Shown piece after piece: positions 9,183-17,350 of a stretch of 64,000 nucleotides of DNA. Source of the stretch: Chloroflexi bacterium HGW-Chloroflexi-3 (GTDB lineage: Bacteria > Chloroflexota > Anaerolineae > Anaerolineales > Anaerolineaceae); contig PHBX01000013.1 in NCBI GenBank assembly GCA_002842045.1, positions 1 to 64,000 on the forward strand. Direction: 5' to 3'. The notes beneath the pieces were generated by a model. That model made no database searches, was not told the DNA's origin, and was given only the letters and a program-made list of their open reading frames with translations. A program made the translations under genes and the position numbers. The first letter of the stretch is position 1. Each line of letters begins with the position of its first letter.

Positions 9183-10753
9183 TCAGCATTCTCCTTTCCT
9201 GAATTTAATTTTTCCATCCCACCATATAAGATTTTTGCCGCGTGAACCTGTGCCTTTAAAAACTTGGGACTGTTTCCAGCAAGTGCTATGGCACTTTCTA
9301 AGGCGTTTATCGCACTGGAATTGATATGAATGATCCAATCAGAAATTGCAGCAGTATCATCTTTTGGCAGCATTTCCAATAAGTTCAGGAACCCTCTTTC
9401 TGCGTTTATCCAATAAAAACGTTCAGCATTTAAATGATTAAGTAACTTTTCTCCATCGAGACTTAATTTTGGTTTTTCTTTTTTCTCTCCTTCCTCTTTA
9501 TTTTGCCTTATTTCTGTTGCAATTCTTGCAAATTCTCTTATTGCTCCAAACAACTTGTGACTAATTTTTTCAGCATACGATAATGCAGAATGCAATTTGA
9601 ATAATAAGTTTCTGTCATTAACATATTCTAATGGGAGAGGTAACTCTTCGGATCGATAGAATAATATTTTTGCTTTATCACTGGCCATCCCCACTGCTTG
9701 CAAGAAAAATGTTTTATCCATTGGAAGAACATTTCTTTTAATTAATTTCCTCAAATTCAACACCGTTTCAATGGGAATTACCTCATCCAGATTAGTTCCT
9801 TCATCTTGTCTCTCATATCGAAATAATGAAGCACTATCTCGCCATAAAGCACGGTCCACACGAAATTTCAGCGGCTTTGGTCCATCTTTAGTATTTCGGT
9901 AGTACACAAACGGATCATGAATTTTGGCCCCATCAATGTAATCCTCATCTAACCTTAAGCCTGGAGCTTCTTTGATTTTACGAACAACTATCCTTCCATT
10001 CTCATCTTCAGGATAAAGAATTATCCTTCGGTTCATCCAGGTTAAATAATCTAATAAACCATATGGAATATTTCTCGAACGAAACGGGTCATCTAATCTC
10101 CAAAACGGTTTATCTCTTTCATCGGAAGGAAAAAAGCCATTACGATCTTGATTATATGACACCAGATTCAAATAAAGTGTCTCGAAAAGATTTGCACCTT
10201 TCAGGTAAAAACTAATAATATTCGATATAGGAGCATTGGTAAATTTTTCACTTATTCCACTCAATCCGGACAATCCAAAAGCTTGAATTGTGATTAAAAA
10301 TCGAGCGGCTTGATCTGGTTTGAGCCCTACACCATCAGTTTCGGTGTGGTGATCAAATAATGTGGCATTATTACCAGAGGCATAATGATGCACCATTTTT
10401 AACGCAGGTTTTGGTTTAACTCGGTCATCTGATATCTGATAAAAAGGCTTCTGCTTGTCAAAAATGTCAAACCGCTCAAAATATTTAATTAAATAATTTT
10501 CAATTTCATTTTCTTTATATTTATCTTTAAGCAGATTTTCAAAATCTATACTTGTATTCGGACGAAATATATCTATCAACATTGCAATTAATAATCGAAA
10601 TATTGCCGAATTTACGATAGGATAAGGATCTTTTAAATCAAGGTATTCCTGTGCATTTATTAAGCACTCTTTCATGTCGATATTTTTATAATCTCCGTTT
10701 TTTGTTAATACCGGTATCCACGGCTGAGAAATTAAGTTGTAAGAAAAATTCAT
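9179..10753 (-). CDS. cse1: Cse1 (CasA/Cas8e), Cascade large subunit, PAM recognition
   Basis: Cse1 reads the PAM, opens the target DNA and recruits Cas3. The 524-residue product begins with the family N-terminus NLISQPWIPVLTKNG and has a histidine-containing FDHHTETDGVGL segment followed by the FGLSGLSG loop typical of the L1 region. It has a strong ribosome site (AAGGAGGATAA then ATG) and its own promoter (TTGACA-N17-TAAGAT) just upstream, making it the first gene of a separate Cascade-adaptation operon rather than a simple continuation of cas3. Its promoter is the proposed target of the small crRNA-like RNA encoded just upstream. Confidence 0.96.
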   Translation of the reverse strand: MNFSYNLISQPWIPVLTKNGDYKNIDMKECLINAQEYLDLKDPYPIVNSAIFRLLIAMLIDIFRPNTSIDFENLLKDKYKENEIENYLIKYFERFDIFDKQKPFYQISDDRVKPKPALKMVHHYASGNNATLFDHHTETDGVGLKPDQAARFLITIQAFGLSGLSGISEKFTNAPISNIISFYLKGANLFETLYLNLVSYNQDRNGFFPSDERDKPFWRLDDPFRSRNIPYGLLDYLTWMNRRIILYPEDENGRIVVRKIKEAPGLRLDEDYIDGAKIHDPFVYYRNTKDGPKPLKFRVDRALWRDSASLFRYERQDEGTNLDEVIPIETVLNLRKLIKRNVLPMDKTFFLQAVGMASDKAKILFYRSEELPLPLEYVNDRNLLFKLHSALSYAEKISHKLFGAIREFARIATEIRQNKEEGEKKEKPKLSLDGEKLLNHLNAERFYWINAERGFLNLLEMLPKDDTAAISDWIIHINSSAINALESAIALAGNSPKFLKAQVHAAKILYGGMEKLNSGKENAE

Positions 10754-10759
10754 TTATCC

Positions 10760-10795
10760 TCCTTGTATTAATTAATTCACACTCACACCAATCTT
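10760..10795 (-). promoter_or_regulatory. Predicted Cascade operator: AAG PAM plus partial protospacer in the cse1 promoter
   Basis: Read on the minus strand, AAG (10795-10793) is followed by a 33-nt stretch (10792-10760) whose first 18 bases match the pseudo-spacer encoded about 100 bp upstream at 15 positions; the mismatches are at 6, 12 and 15. Positions 6 and 12 are not paired in type I-E R-loops. The second half of the site matches poorly. The PAM lies inside the -10 hexamer TAAGAT and the protospacer covers the start site and leader up to the ribosome site, so bound Cascade would block transcription. Confidence 0.82.
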
Positions 10796-10819
10796 ACATA
10801 TATTTTATAAGTTTGTCAA
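10791..10819 (-). promoter_or_regulatory. Promoter of the cse1-cas2 operon
   Basis: A perfect -35 TTGACA (10819-10814) is separated by exactly 17 bp from TAAGAT (10796-10791, four of six consensus bases). Transcription would start near 10784, giving a leader of about 30 nt with AAGGAGG. The AAG within the -10 element doubles as a type I-E PAM. Confidence 0.75.
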
Positions 10820-10829
10820 TAGCCAAATT

Positions 10830-10856
10830 AAAAAAGGAACAAAAATGTTCCTTTTT
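10830..10856 (-). terminator. Rho-independent terminator of the crRNA-like small RNA
   Basis: On the minus strand AAAAAGGAACA (10856-10846) pairs over 11 bp with TGTTCCTTTTT (10841-10831) around a TTTT loop and ends in a T run. It lies between the second pseudo-repeat and the cse1 promoter, so it would release the small RNA before cse1. The A-rich arm makes it work in principle in both directions. Confidence 0.65.
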
Positions 10857-10948
10857 ACTACCCCCAACGAATTGGGGAATTTCCCCTTAATGTGAACATT
10901 TACGCTCACTCCAATTGGCTCACCCCCACTAGAAGCGTGAGGAATTAT
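10830..10948 (-). ncRNA. CreR/CreA-like crRNA-like regulatory RNA (pseudo-repeat / pseudo-spacer / pseudo-repeat)
   Basis: The predicted RNA of about 119 nt starts near 10948. Pseudo-repeat 1 (10947-10917) keeps GTGGGGGTGA and the final CC of the array repeat and an equivalent 5' arm, CCTCAC, which pairs with GTGGGG through one U-G wobble; its loop is 7 nt instead of 4. A 34-nt pseudo-spacer (10916-10883), the same length as array spacers, follows. Pseudo-repeat 2 (10882-10855) has the same 28-nt length as a true repeat, shares TTCCCCA and GGGGGT at the same offsets, and forms a perfect 6-bp stem CCCCAA/TTGGGG on a UUCG loop. A terminator follows. Known CreR and CreA RNAs have this layout and guide Cascade to promoters with partial complementarity. 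The function here is inference; the structure is seen directly. Confidence 0.82.
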
Positions 10949-10954
10949 ACCAAC

Positions 10955-10963
10955 ATTATAACA
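10955..10963 (-). promoter_or_regulatory. Extended -10 promoter of the crRNA-like RNA
   Basis: The minus strand reads TGTTATAAT (10963-10955), an extended -10 (TGN plus consensus TATAAT). The -35 region is weak (TTATTA at 17 bp spacing or TTGTTA at 20 bp). The predicted start near 10948 coincides with the 5' edge of pseudo-repeat 1. Confidence 0.7.
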
Positions 10964-11007
10964 AGATTTCTGGTAAATAATAACAAATATTTCCACTTCT
11001 TCTCTCC

Positions 11008-13701
11008 CTAAAAGATCTTCAACCCAAGTTCTTGAGTCAATGAAAGATTTAAATACCGGCTGTCTTCGAATATTAAAATCCGAAAATATCGCAGTTTTGA
11101 TGATCTTTTAATGCTGTCTGGATCATCTAATATAGTCTTTATGATTTTTGGATTGGTGACATTTATTACGCTTTGCATTATCTTGCGCATCGGCGGATTT
11201 TCACTGTCTAATTCCTCCAACGTGATTTTTGTTTTCCCAACTATTGAATCATCGGCTAAATAATAGTAATTGTCTTCTTTAAATACACAAATGCACTGAA
11301 GACTAAATCCAAAATCCCTTGTCTTCGCTTGATAAGCTTCGTGCATGAGAATATCTTCGGCATCATTTAACGCGAGGATTTCTTTATATAACAAATCTTC
11401 ATCATCACATGGACTGATTAGTGTAGAGCTAGCCTTTTTTTGCTTTTCTTCTAAGTCTCTTTTCTCTTTTACTTCAAATTCACGGATTCTTTCCATACTT
11501 GCTTGTAAAGCGTTTGGGATATTTTTTTCTCCGTAGACTTGTTCAATTAGATTACGTGTTTCTTTCTCAACTTCAAGTGTCTGATATTGTTTCAAAACGA
11601 GATACGATTTCAATAATACACTTTTTGCGTAGAACATTTCTCGTTTTTCTACAAGTGCCGTTCCATTCTCATCATGCTCAATCTCAAAAACAAAAAGTTT
11701 CGGTGTTTGATTTGTAAAAAATAATGACCTTTCACGTTCATGTCGATATAAACGCCCAATTCTTTGTAATACCAAATCAACCGGTGCTAATTCCGTAAAC
11801 ATTACATCAAAATCTAAATCAAGACTCTGTTCTAGAATTTGTGTTGAGACAATGATAGACTTTTGTGGCCGGGTTCCTTTTTGTAAATTACTTTTCTTTC
11901 CAAACTTTTTAAAAATTTGATCTTCTTTTTTAATCCGCCATCCATTAGGAAACTTTGCATGAAATAAAATAACCTCTTCAAATTCGCAATGTAACAATTC
12001 ATATATTTCTTGCGCTTTGGATACTGTATTACAGATAATTGCAGCACATCCACCAGATGATAAGGATACTCGTAAAGTTTGAACCAAATCCATTTCTTTA
12101 ATCCATTGAATTTCGACTATCTTAGGTTTCTCTGGCTTAATCAAATCGGTTAAAGATAAGATTTCTGGATTATGACCATGTTTAACATATGTTGCTCGCG
12201 GATAATCATAGTTAGGATTAATCAATTGAGATGGTTGATTTGAATAACCTCTTATTATTTCTTCTCTACTTTTTTCCTGCAATGTTGCCGAAAGTATAAT
12301 AACCGAGGAATTTAAGACCCTTAACCAATTCAGCAAACGCATAAATAGAACATTCATATAAATATCATAGGCATGCACTTCATCAAAGATAATTACTTTG
12401 TTCTTAAGTCCCGCCAGTCGAACAAAGAAATGTTTTGTTTTTAAAATACTTAAGAAAACTTGATCAATTGTTCCAACTCCAAAAGGAGCCAATAAGCTAC
12501 GTTTACGGTTATTTTGAAACCATTCCATTGCAGCAATTGTTTGACCATCCAAATCGTTATTAATTTCCTTTAATCTAATTCGATTAATATTCTCATTCCA
12601 TCTTGCCTGCCCATGTGCCAATACGGCATTTATTATTGCTCCTGATGATTGATAGCGATTCTCAAAAATTCCAAGACATCTATCAAATATCATGTTGGAA
12701 GTAGCCATTGTTGGCATTGCAATATATATACCGCTTCCTTGATATCCTTGAAGCCATTGATCGGCAATATACAACGCAATTTCGGTTTTTCCAATTCCTG
12801 TTGGTGCCTCGATGATTAACAGAAATGGATCGTTTTCAGTATTCCATTGTTCATACTTTTCAATAATCGCCTTTTGAACAGGCCGCGGGTTTGAAAAATT
12901 TAAATGACTGAACATTTCATTGAATGAAACTTTATTTCCTCTGGCTTTCCAGCCTATCCAACCAAGTTTGCGAAGTATTAGAGAAGCTGTTCCCAAAGAC
13001 TTCTGGAAATAAGATCGAAAATCTTTAATAAGGTTTGTGCAATTTTCATAATATTCATCGTTCGATGCTACCCAATCCGCCATACAAATAAAGCCACTGA
13101 ACCAGATTGCTAAAGCATTTTCAGTTTCCAAATCGCTTATTTTACTGAGAACGGCTCGATAATTAATTCCTTGAACAGAAAAAACTATTTCACATAAAAG
13201 TAATCGTAATTGATCCCAAATTTCATCTCCTATTTGATCTCTTATTACAAAATTTCTAGGATCAAAACGCCATGCTCCATGATGGCCACTGATAGCAATA
13301 GCTACCCAATCAGGTGTGATTTTCTCTTTTTGGAGAAAAAGGCACCCAATTTCAGGGTGATATATTTCTGGCGTGAGGTTATCTTTTATATGGATTCCAT
13401 GTTCTTTCCATTTATTATCTAAAAATTTATTTTTTCGTTGAAAAACTGGGCTTGCTTTTCCAATATCATGTAAAGCAATCCAGCATGAGAGTAATATCCC
13501 AGATTCATCTTCATTCAATTTAAGGAGTTCGGAAATTTCTTTCCGAATCGACACACTAATACTATTTTTCCAAAGAACCCACGCAACTGCTGCAGTATCA
13601 AGAAGGTGATAAATTAATAAGTGGTATTTCTCGGGGTTCTTCCGATCACTTTTTCCCCATGTTATCTCTACTAGGTCCATTAATTGTTCTTTTTGAATCA
13701 T
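11008..13701 (-). CDS. cas3: Cas3, CRISPR-associated nuclease-helicase, type I-E
   Basis: Cas3 is recruited by Cascade-bound targets and unwinds and degrades the DNA. The 897-residue protein has an N-terminal HD nuclease domain (HD at 78-79 in ALHDIGK, HH at 140-141) and a superfamily 2 helicase: Walker A GIGKT at 302-306, DEVH at 440-443, SATLQ shortly after, and QRIGR in the second RecA-like lobe. It follows the WYL regulator after 27 bp, suggesting co-transcription, and is separated from cse1 by the small-RNA gene. A partial match between small RNA and cse1 promoter would be expected to bind Cascade without triggering this enzyme. Confidence 0.97.
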   Translation of the reverse strand: MIQKEQLMDLVEITWGKSDRKNPEKYHLLIYHLLDTAAVAWVLWKNSISVSIRKEISELLKLNEDESGILLSCWIALHDIGKASPVFQRKNKFLDNKWKEHGIHIKDNLTPEIYHPEIGCLFLQKEKITPDWVAIAISGHHGAWRFDPRNFVIRDQIGDEIWDQLRLLLCEIVFSVQGINYRAVLSKISDLETENALAIWFSGFICMADWVASNDEYYENCTNLIKDFRSYFQKSLGTASLILRKLGWIGWKARGNKVSFNEMFSHLNFSNPRPVQKAIIEKYEQWNTENDPFLLIIEAPTGIGKTEIALYIADQWLQGYQGSGIYIAMPTMATSNMIFDRCLGIFENRYQSSGAIINAVLAHGQARWNENINRIRLKEINNDLDGQTIAAMEWFQNNRKRSLLAPFGVGTIDQVFLSILKTKHFFVRLAGLKNKVIIFDEVHAYDIYMNVLFMRLLNWLRVLNSSVIILSATLQEKSREEIIRGYSNQPSQLINPNYDYPRATYVKHGHNPEILSLTDLIKPEKPKIVEIQWIKEMDLVQTLRVSLSSGGCAAIICNTVSKAQEIYELLHCEFEEVILFHAKFPNGWRIKKEDQIFKKFGKKSNLQKGTRPQKSIIVSTQILEQSLDLDFDVMFTELAPVDLVLQRIGRLYRHERERSLFFTNQTPKLFVFEIEHDENGTALVEKREMFYAKSVLLKSYLVLKQYQTLEVEKETRNLIEQVYGEKNIPNALQASMERIREFEVKEKRDLEEKQKKASSTLISPCDDEDLLYKEILALNDAEDILMHEAYQAKTRDFGFSLQCICVFKEDNYYYLADDSIVGKTKITLEELDSENPPMRKIMQSVINVTNPKIIKTILDDPDSIKRSSKLRYFRILIFEDSRYLNLSLTQELGLKIF

Positions 13702-13728
13702 ATATATCCTTCGTTGTTTTTTAATCCT

Positions 13729-14691
13729 TCACCCCGCCTTTCTATGTTCTTCCATAACCTTCCCCCTCAGCCACTCCGGTTCAATCACCCGCACACGCGC
13801 GCCATAATATAAGATCCAGCTGACCATCTCGGGGGTTACGCCCACCCAAAACCTGGCACGGAAACTGCCATCATCGTTCTGCTCAATCACCTGACTCTTA
13901 TGCCAGTGTTCCTCCGAGACCCAACGCCCGGCGGTTTCATCAAAGAGCAGTTCAACCGCTTCAGTTTCCCCGGCCGCACCGCGCATCAACCCCCAGGTGT
14001 CACCCAGATATTCATCGATATCAAAATTCTGCGGCCTTTGATAATGGGTGTCCAGCAGCTCTGCTTCCAGCACCCGATCCAGTTTGAACTGCAGCACATC
14101 CTGGCGTAAATGATCGTAGGCAACCACATGCCAGGAGCGTCCATAAGGCAAAATGAAATACGGCTCTACCACGCGTTGCTTGCCATCACTTTCGGTTTGA
14201 GTCTGGTAGGTCATCAAAATTTGCTTTTGTTCAAAATAGGCGCGGTAAAAGAGTGTCAACATCGTTTGACGGTGCGTTTTGACCGCACTGCGCGGCAGGT
14301 GGTCAAGGGTTTCCTTTAAAATAGGGCGGATTTCTTGCGGGAAAATGGATTCCAGGCGTGTAATAGCCACCGCTAGTTCGGTGGAATTTACCCCCGGCAT
14401 CGCCTGGGCTGCCCGTGCTGCGGAGAGCAGCGCAATTGCCTCAGAGAAAGAAAACAATGTGGCAGGCAATTGGGGCAGCCGTAAAAAATAATAACCATCC
14501 CCTTCCGTTTTTATGGTTAATCCCAGGCGCAGCCGGATGAGTTCAAGATCTTTTTGGATCATGCGCTCAGAGATCTGATGGTACTCGGCCAGCCGCCTGC
14601 GCGTCCAGTAACGGGGTGCACTGGCGATCTGTTGAATAATCTCCAGTATCCTGGCCGTTCTGCGTATCTGATTGTCGCGTTCTTCCCGCAT
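13729..14691 (-). CDS. WYL-domain transcriptional regulator (HTH plus WYL), upstream of cas3
   Basis: The 320-residue protein has an N-terminal winged helix (residues about 10-65, containing RRRLAEYHQISERMIQKDLELIR) and a central WYL ligand-binding domain in which the name motif reads SWHVVAYD at about residue 185, followed by a C-terminal WYL extension. Proteins of this type often regulate phage-defence loci, sensing nucleic acids or nucleotides. It lies 27 bp upstream of cas3 on the same strand and is a plausible second layer of control. The gene is visibly richer in G+C than the AT-rich cas genes, so the two may have separate histories. An AGGAGTTGAATC ribosome site precedes the ATG. Confidence 0.9.
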   Translation of the reverse strand: MREERDNQIRRTARILEIIQQIASAPRYWTRRRLAEYHQISERMIQKDLELIRLRLGLTIKTEGDGYYFLRLPQLPATLFSFSEAIALLSAARAAQAMPGVNSTELAVAITRLESIFPQEIRPILKETLDHLPRSAVKTHRQTMLTLFYRAYFEQKQILMTYQTQTESDGKQRVVEPYFILPYGRSWHVVAYDHLRQDVLQFKLDRVLEAELLDTHYQRPQNFDIDEYLGDTWGLMRGAAGETEAVELLFDETAGRWVSEEHWHKSQVIEQNDDGSFRARFWVGVTPEMVSWILYYGARVRVIEPEWLRGKVMEEHRKAG

Positions 14692-15197
14692 GATTCAACT
14701 CCTGATGTTTACATCCATTATGCCAAACCGACGGGAACACAGTAGTTCCCCCCTTTAAACTTCCATCCAAATTTCATTTTATTTGGTGAAATCCAAATTA
14801 TTGGATAGATACAATTAAATAAATTATAGGTAAATTTAAATAAATTTACAACTCGAAAACTTGATCGTTGAACTTTCTCCGAAATTGCCCACCCCTTAAT
14901 ACTATTTACAGAAAAATGACCCATAAATTTATGCACCTCACCATCTCTGGAATAAAATAGGGCGGTCATTTTTTTGAAGACGATCTCGAATATGTTCTGG
15001 ATGATGGAAATAATTACCTTGCTTATTGGATCGCCATTCACACTTATTTTTCGTACTGACCTATCACAGTCTAAAAGTACAAAAGTAAGTTGCATCTTGA
15101 ATTGAAATCCCAGGTGCAATGCGCTAAAGAACTACATCAAAAACTCATGGTCTTTTCAACTCTAAACCCTAAGGACTAAGACCTACCACCTAGCTAA
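14692..15197. other. 506-bp gap without a convincing gene; heptamer run at its right edge
   Basis: A possible 133-codon reading frame on the minus strand has a TTG start, no ribosome site and no recognisable domain, so it is not called. At 15159-15202, directly downstream of the msrP stop, the minus strand carries a degenerate 7-bp-periodic run with units such as CTAGGTG, GTAGGTC, TTAGTCC. The rest is AT-rich and uninformative. Confidence 0.5.
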
Positions 15198-16106
15198 CTA
15201 ATAATTCGCCCTCAAACTCATCCCTTCATACAGATATGCCACCTCTTCCTCGTACCCATTGAACATCAGGGTTGGACGACGGTGCAATTCGCCAATGCGG
15301 CGTTCGGTCGCCTGTGACCAACGCGGATGGGGTACATCCGGGTTGACATTCGAATAAAAACCGTATTCACGTGGAGCAATCAGATTCCAGAAAGTGTCGG
15401 GCATTTCTGAAACCAGTTCTATCTTAATCAACGACTTTCCGCTCTTGAAACCATATTTCCATGGCACCACCAGGCGGATTGGGGCACCATTTGATGGCGA
15501 TAGCGGCTCATTGTAAATCCCGGTTGCCAGGATGGTGAGATCGTTCATGGCTTCATCCAGTCGCAAGCCTTCCTGATACGGCCACGGGAAATTCGCTTCC
15601 AGACCCGGCATCTGATCAAAATCTGCTATGGTCTGAAAACGTACAAACTTCGCTTCGGCAGTCGGTTTAACCACCTCCAGCAGCCTGGCGAGTGGGAACC
15701 CCATCCACGGGATCACCATTGACCAGCCTTCCACACAGCGCAAGCGATAAATGCGTTCTTCCAGTGAGAATTGTTCCAGGATGTCCTGCATGCTGAAGTT
15801 GGTGGGGTTTTCAACCAATCCATAAACTTCCACATTCCAGGGATCCGTTTTGAAATCTTTCGAGACGACATGAACCCGATCTTTACTGAGTGAAAATTCA
15901 TAGTAATTGTTGTACGTTTTGATGGATTCGATATCAGTGAGCATGTCAGATTGAATAATCTTTTCTTCTTCGGCAGTGGGAATCACACCAGGAGCACAGG
16001 CTGCCAATACTGCAGCCCCTCCGACCAATGATACTTGTGATAAAAACTGCCTGCGGTTCATATACAGCCATTTCGGCGTTATTTCAGATCGATCTATTTT
16101 CTTCAT
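15198..16106 (-). CDS. msrP: MsrP-like (YedY) molybdopterin-dependent protein-methionine-sulfoxide reductase, Tat lipoprotein
   Basis: MsrP repairs oxidised methionines in exported proteins using a molybdopterin cofactor. The 302-residue protein aligns well with E. coli MsrP by eye: the Mo-ligand cysteine C124 lies in YRLRCVEGWSM, followed by PWMGFPLARLL, NGAPIRLVVPWKYGFKSGKS and PRWSQATERRIG. A twin-arginine signal (MNRRQFLSQ, arginines 18-19) follows a 15-residue N-terminal extension, as in E. coli. Unlike E. coli, the signal ends in a lipobox (LAAC, C37), predicting a Tat-exported lipid-anchored enzyme. No gene for the membrane haem partner MsrQ is adjacent, so the electron donor is unknown. 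Confidence 0.88.
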   Translation of the reverse strand: MKKIDRSEITPKWLYMNRRQFLSQVSLVGGAAVLAACAPGVIPTAEEEKIIQSDMLTDIESIKTYNNYYEFSLSKDRVHVVSKDFKTDPWNVEVYGLVENPTNFSMQDILEQFSLEERIYRLRCVEGWSMVIPWMGFPLARLLEVVKPTAEAKFVRFQTIADFDQMPGLEANFPWPYQEGLRLDEAMNDLTILATGIYNEPLSPSNGAPIRLVVPWKYGFKSGKSLIKIELVSEMPDTFWNLIAPREYGFYSNVNPDVPHPRWSQATERRIGELHRRPTLMFNGYEEEVAYLYEGMSLRANY

Positions 16107-16262
16107 TATTGACCTCTTTTACCAATAAAACCAACCAGAGATACCTGTATTTTTTCCTTGTTTCTATTAAACCAACAATTATCTTCCAGCGGTAGCATTT
16201 GTATAATTATTTGACCTGGCAATGCTGTTTGTATGTGTTCGCTTTGTGTTACAATCGCCTGC

Positions 16263-16940
16263 ATGAGTGGAATTGCGATCGATGAAGTGGTACGCAGCCG
16301 CCGAAAAACTATCGCACTGGTGATGCATCCTGATGGTCGCCTGGTGGTACGCGCTCCTTTGCGGATCAGCCAGAAGATCATCGATGCCTTTGTCGCCAGT
16401 AAATCCGACTGGATTGAAAAATCACGCCAATCGCAGGTTGCCAGGCGCAAGTTCTTTCCTAAAAGGCATTTTTCCCCTGGAGAACTATTCTGGTATCTGG
16501 GTAAACAATACCCCTTACAACTGGTGACCCAACAACGCCCGGCATTACAATTTCATCTGGCGTATACATTGGATGAAAAATTTTCTCTTCAGGCAAAAAA
16601 GCGCTTCGAGCTTTGGTACCGCGAGCAGGCACGGCTTTATCTGATGGAACGCGTGCAGTATTTTGCGAATTTATACAATTTTCACTACAAACAGATCAAG
16701 ATCACCAGTGCCCGTACCCGCTGGGGTTCCTGCAGTGCCAGAGGTACGCTCAACTTCGCCTGGCGATTGATCATGGCGCCGCCGGAGATCATCGATTATG
16801 TTGTTCTGCATGAACTGGCACATACCATTCACCACAATCACAGCCAGACCTTCTGGTCATTGGTGCAGTCCATGGTGCCGGATTATGCTGCTAAACGAAA
16901 ATGGCTTAAACAGAACAGCCATCAATTCCATTGGGATTAG
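16263..16940 (+). CDS. YgjP-like M48-family metallopeptidase (UTP pyrophosphatase family)
   Basis: The 225-residue product has the single-domain YgjP architecture: an N-terminal strand-rich part (RRKTIALVMHPDGRLVVRAP), RTRWGSCSARGTLNFAWRLIMAPP, and the zinc motif HELAH followed by HHNHSQTFW near residue 180. Its E. coli relative has been reported as a UTP pyrophosphatase, although the fold is that of a zinc peptidase; the substrate here is unknown. The ATG at 16263 is preferred because the frame upstream is not conserved-looking. A TACAAT -10 (16250-16255) only 7 bp before it suggests a leaderless or nearly leaderless transcript. Its 3' end overlaps the convergent GxxExxY gene by 4 bp. Confidence 0.85.
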   Translation: MSGIAIDEVVRSRRKTIALVMHPDGRLVVRAPLRISQKIIDAFVASKSDWIEKSRQSQVARRKFFPKRHFSPGELFWYLGKQYPLQLVTQQRPALQFHLAYTLDEKFSLQAKKRFELWYREQARLYLMERVQYFANLYNFHYKQIKITSARTRWGSCSARGTLNFAWRLIMAPPEIIDYVVLHELAHTIHHNHSQTFWSLVQSMVPDYAAKRKWLKQNSHQFHWD

Positions 16941-17350
16941 AAATTCACGTAAGCCCCCGGCTGAATGTGTCGAAACTCGAACTGATCTGCACCAAAATTG
17001 ACCAGCAGCACCGCTTTGCATCCCGTATTGCGCAGGTAGGTACTGGCTTGAATCTCGTCCTGAATTTCCAAACTTGTTTGCACACGCACCAGCACCATCA
17101 GATCCTCAACCACAAAATCCACCCGCTTTTGACCAATACGCTGCTGACGATAGACCAGATCGATCAATAAATCACGTGAGTAGGGAATCTTTAATGCATC
17201 CAACTCCAGCCCCATGGCGCGCTGATAAATCTGGATTTCAAATCCCGGTCCCACATTGGCATAAACATTCTCCGCAGCCACCGTCACCAGACTGGTGATA
17301 TCGATCATCTTTTTGTTGGACACATTTTGCAAGTCAAGCACTGATTCCAT
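16937..17350 (-). CDS. GxxExxY protein
   Basis: This 137-residue protein belongs to the GxxExxY family: the signature reads GPGFEIQIY near residue 35, followed by RAMGLELDALKIPY, RVDFVVEDLMVLVRVQ (nuclease-like strand pattern) and NTGCKAVLLVNFG. The family is widespread in environmental bacteria, often as isolated accessory genes beside dispersed repeats, and its biochemical role is not established. In line with this, a diverged copy of the TCTGAACTGGGATTT repeat lies about 100 bp upstream (17447-17463). Confidence 0.87.
   Translation of the reverse strand: MESVLDLQNVSNKKMIDITSLVTVAAENVYANVGPGFEIQIYQRAMGLELDALKIPYSRDLLIDLVYRQQRIGQKRVDFVVEDLMVLVRVQTSLEIQDEIQASTYLRNTGCKAVLLVNFGADQFEFRHIQPGAYVNF

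Noticed and set aside
10805..10996. 63-codon minus-strand frame across the cas3-cse1 gap
   Set aside because: It has no recognisable product and runs through the promoter, hairpins and terminator of the small RNA.
10754..11007. A CreT-like toxin gene paired with the crRNA-like RNA
   Set aside because: No small frame with ribosome site or rare-codon pattern was found in the gap; the seed matches the cse1 promoter itself, so an autorepressor (CreR type) fits better.
14718..15119. 133-codon frame downstream of the WYL gene promoter
   Set aside because: TTG start, no ribosome site, no domain and composition typical of AT-rich spacer DNA.
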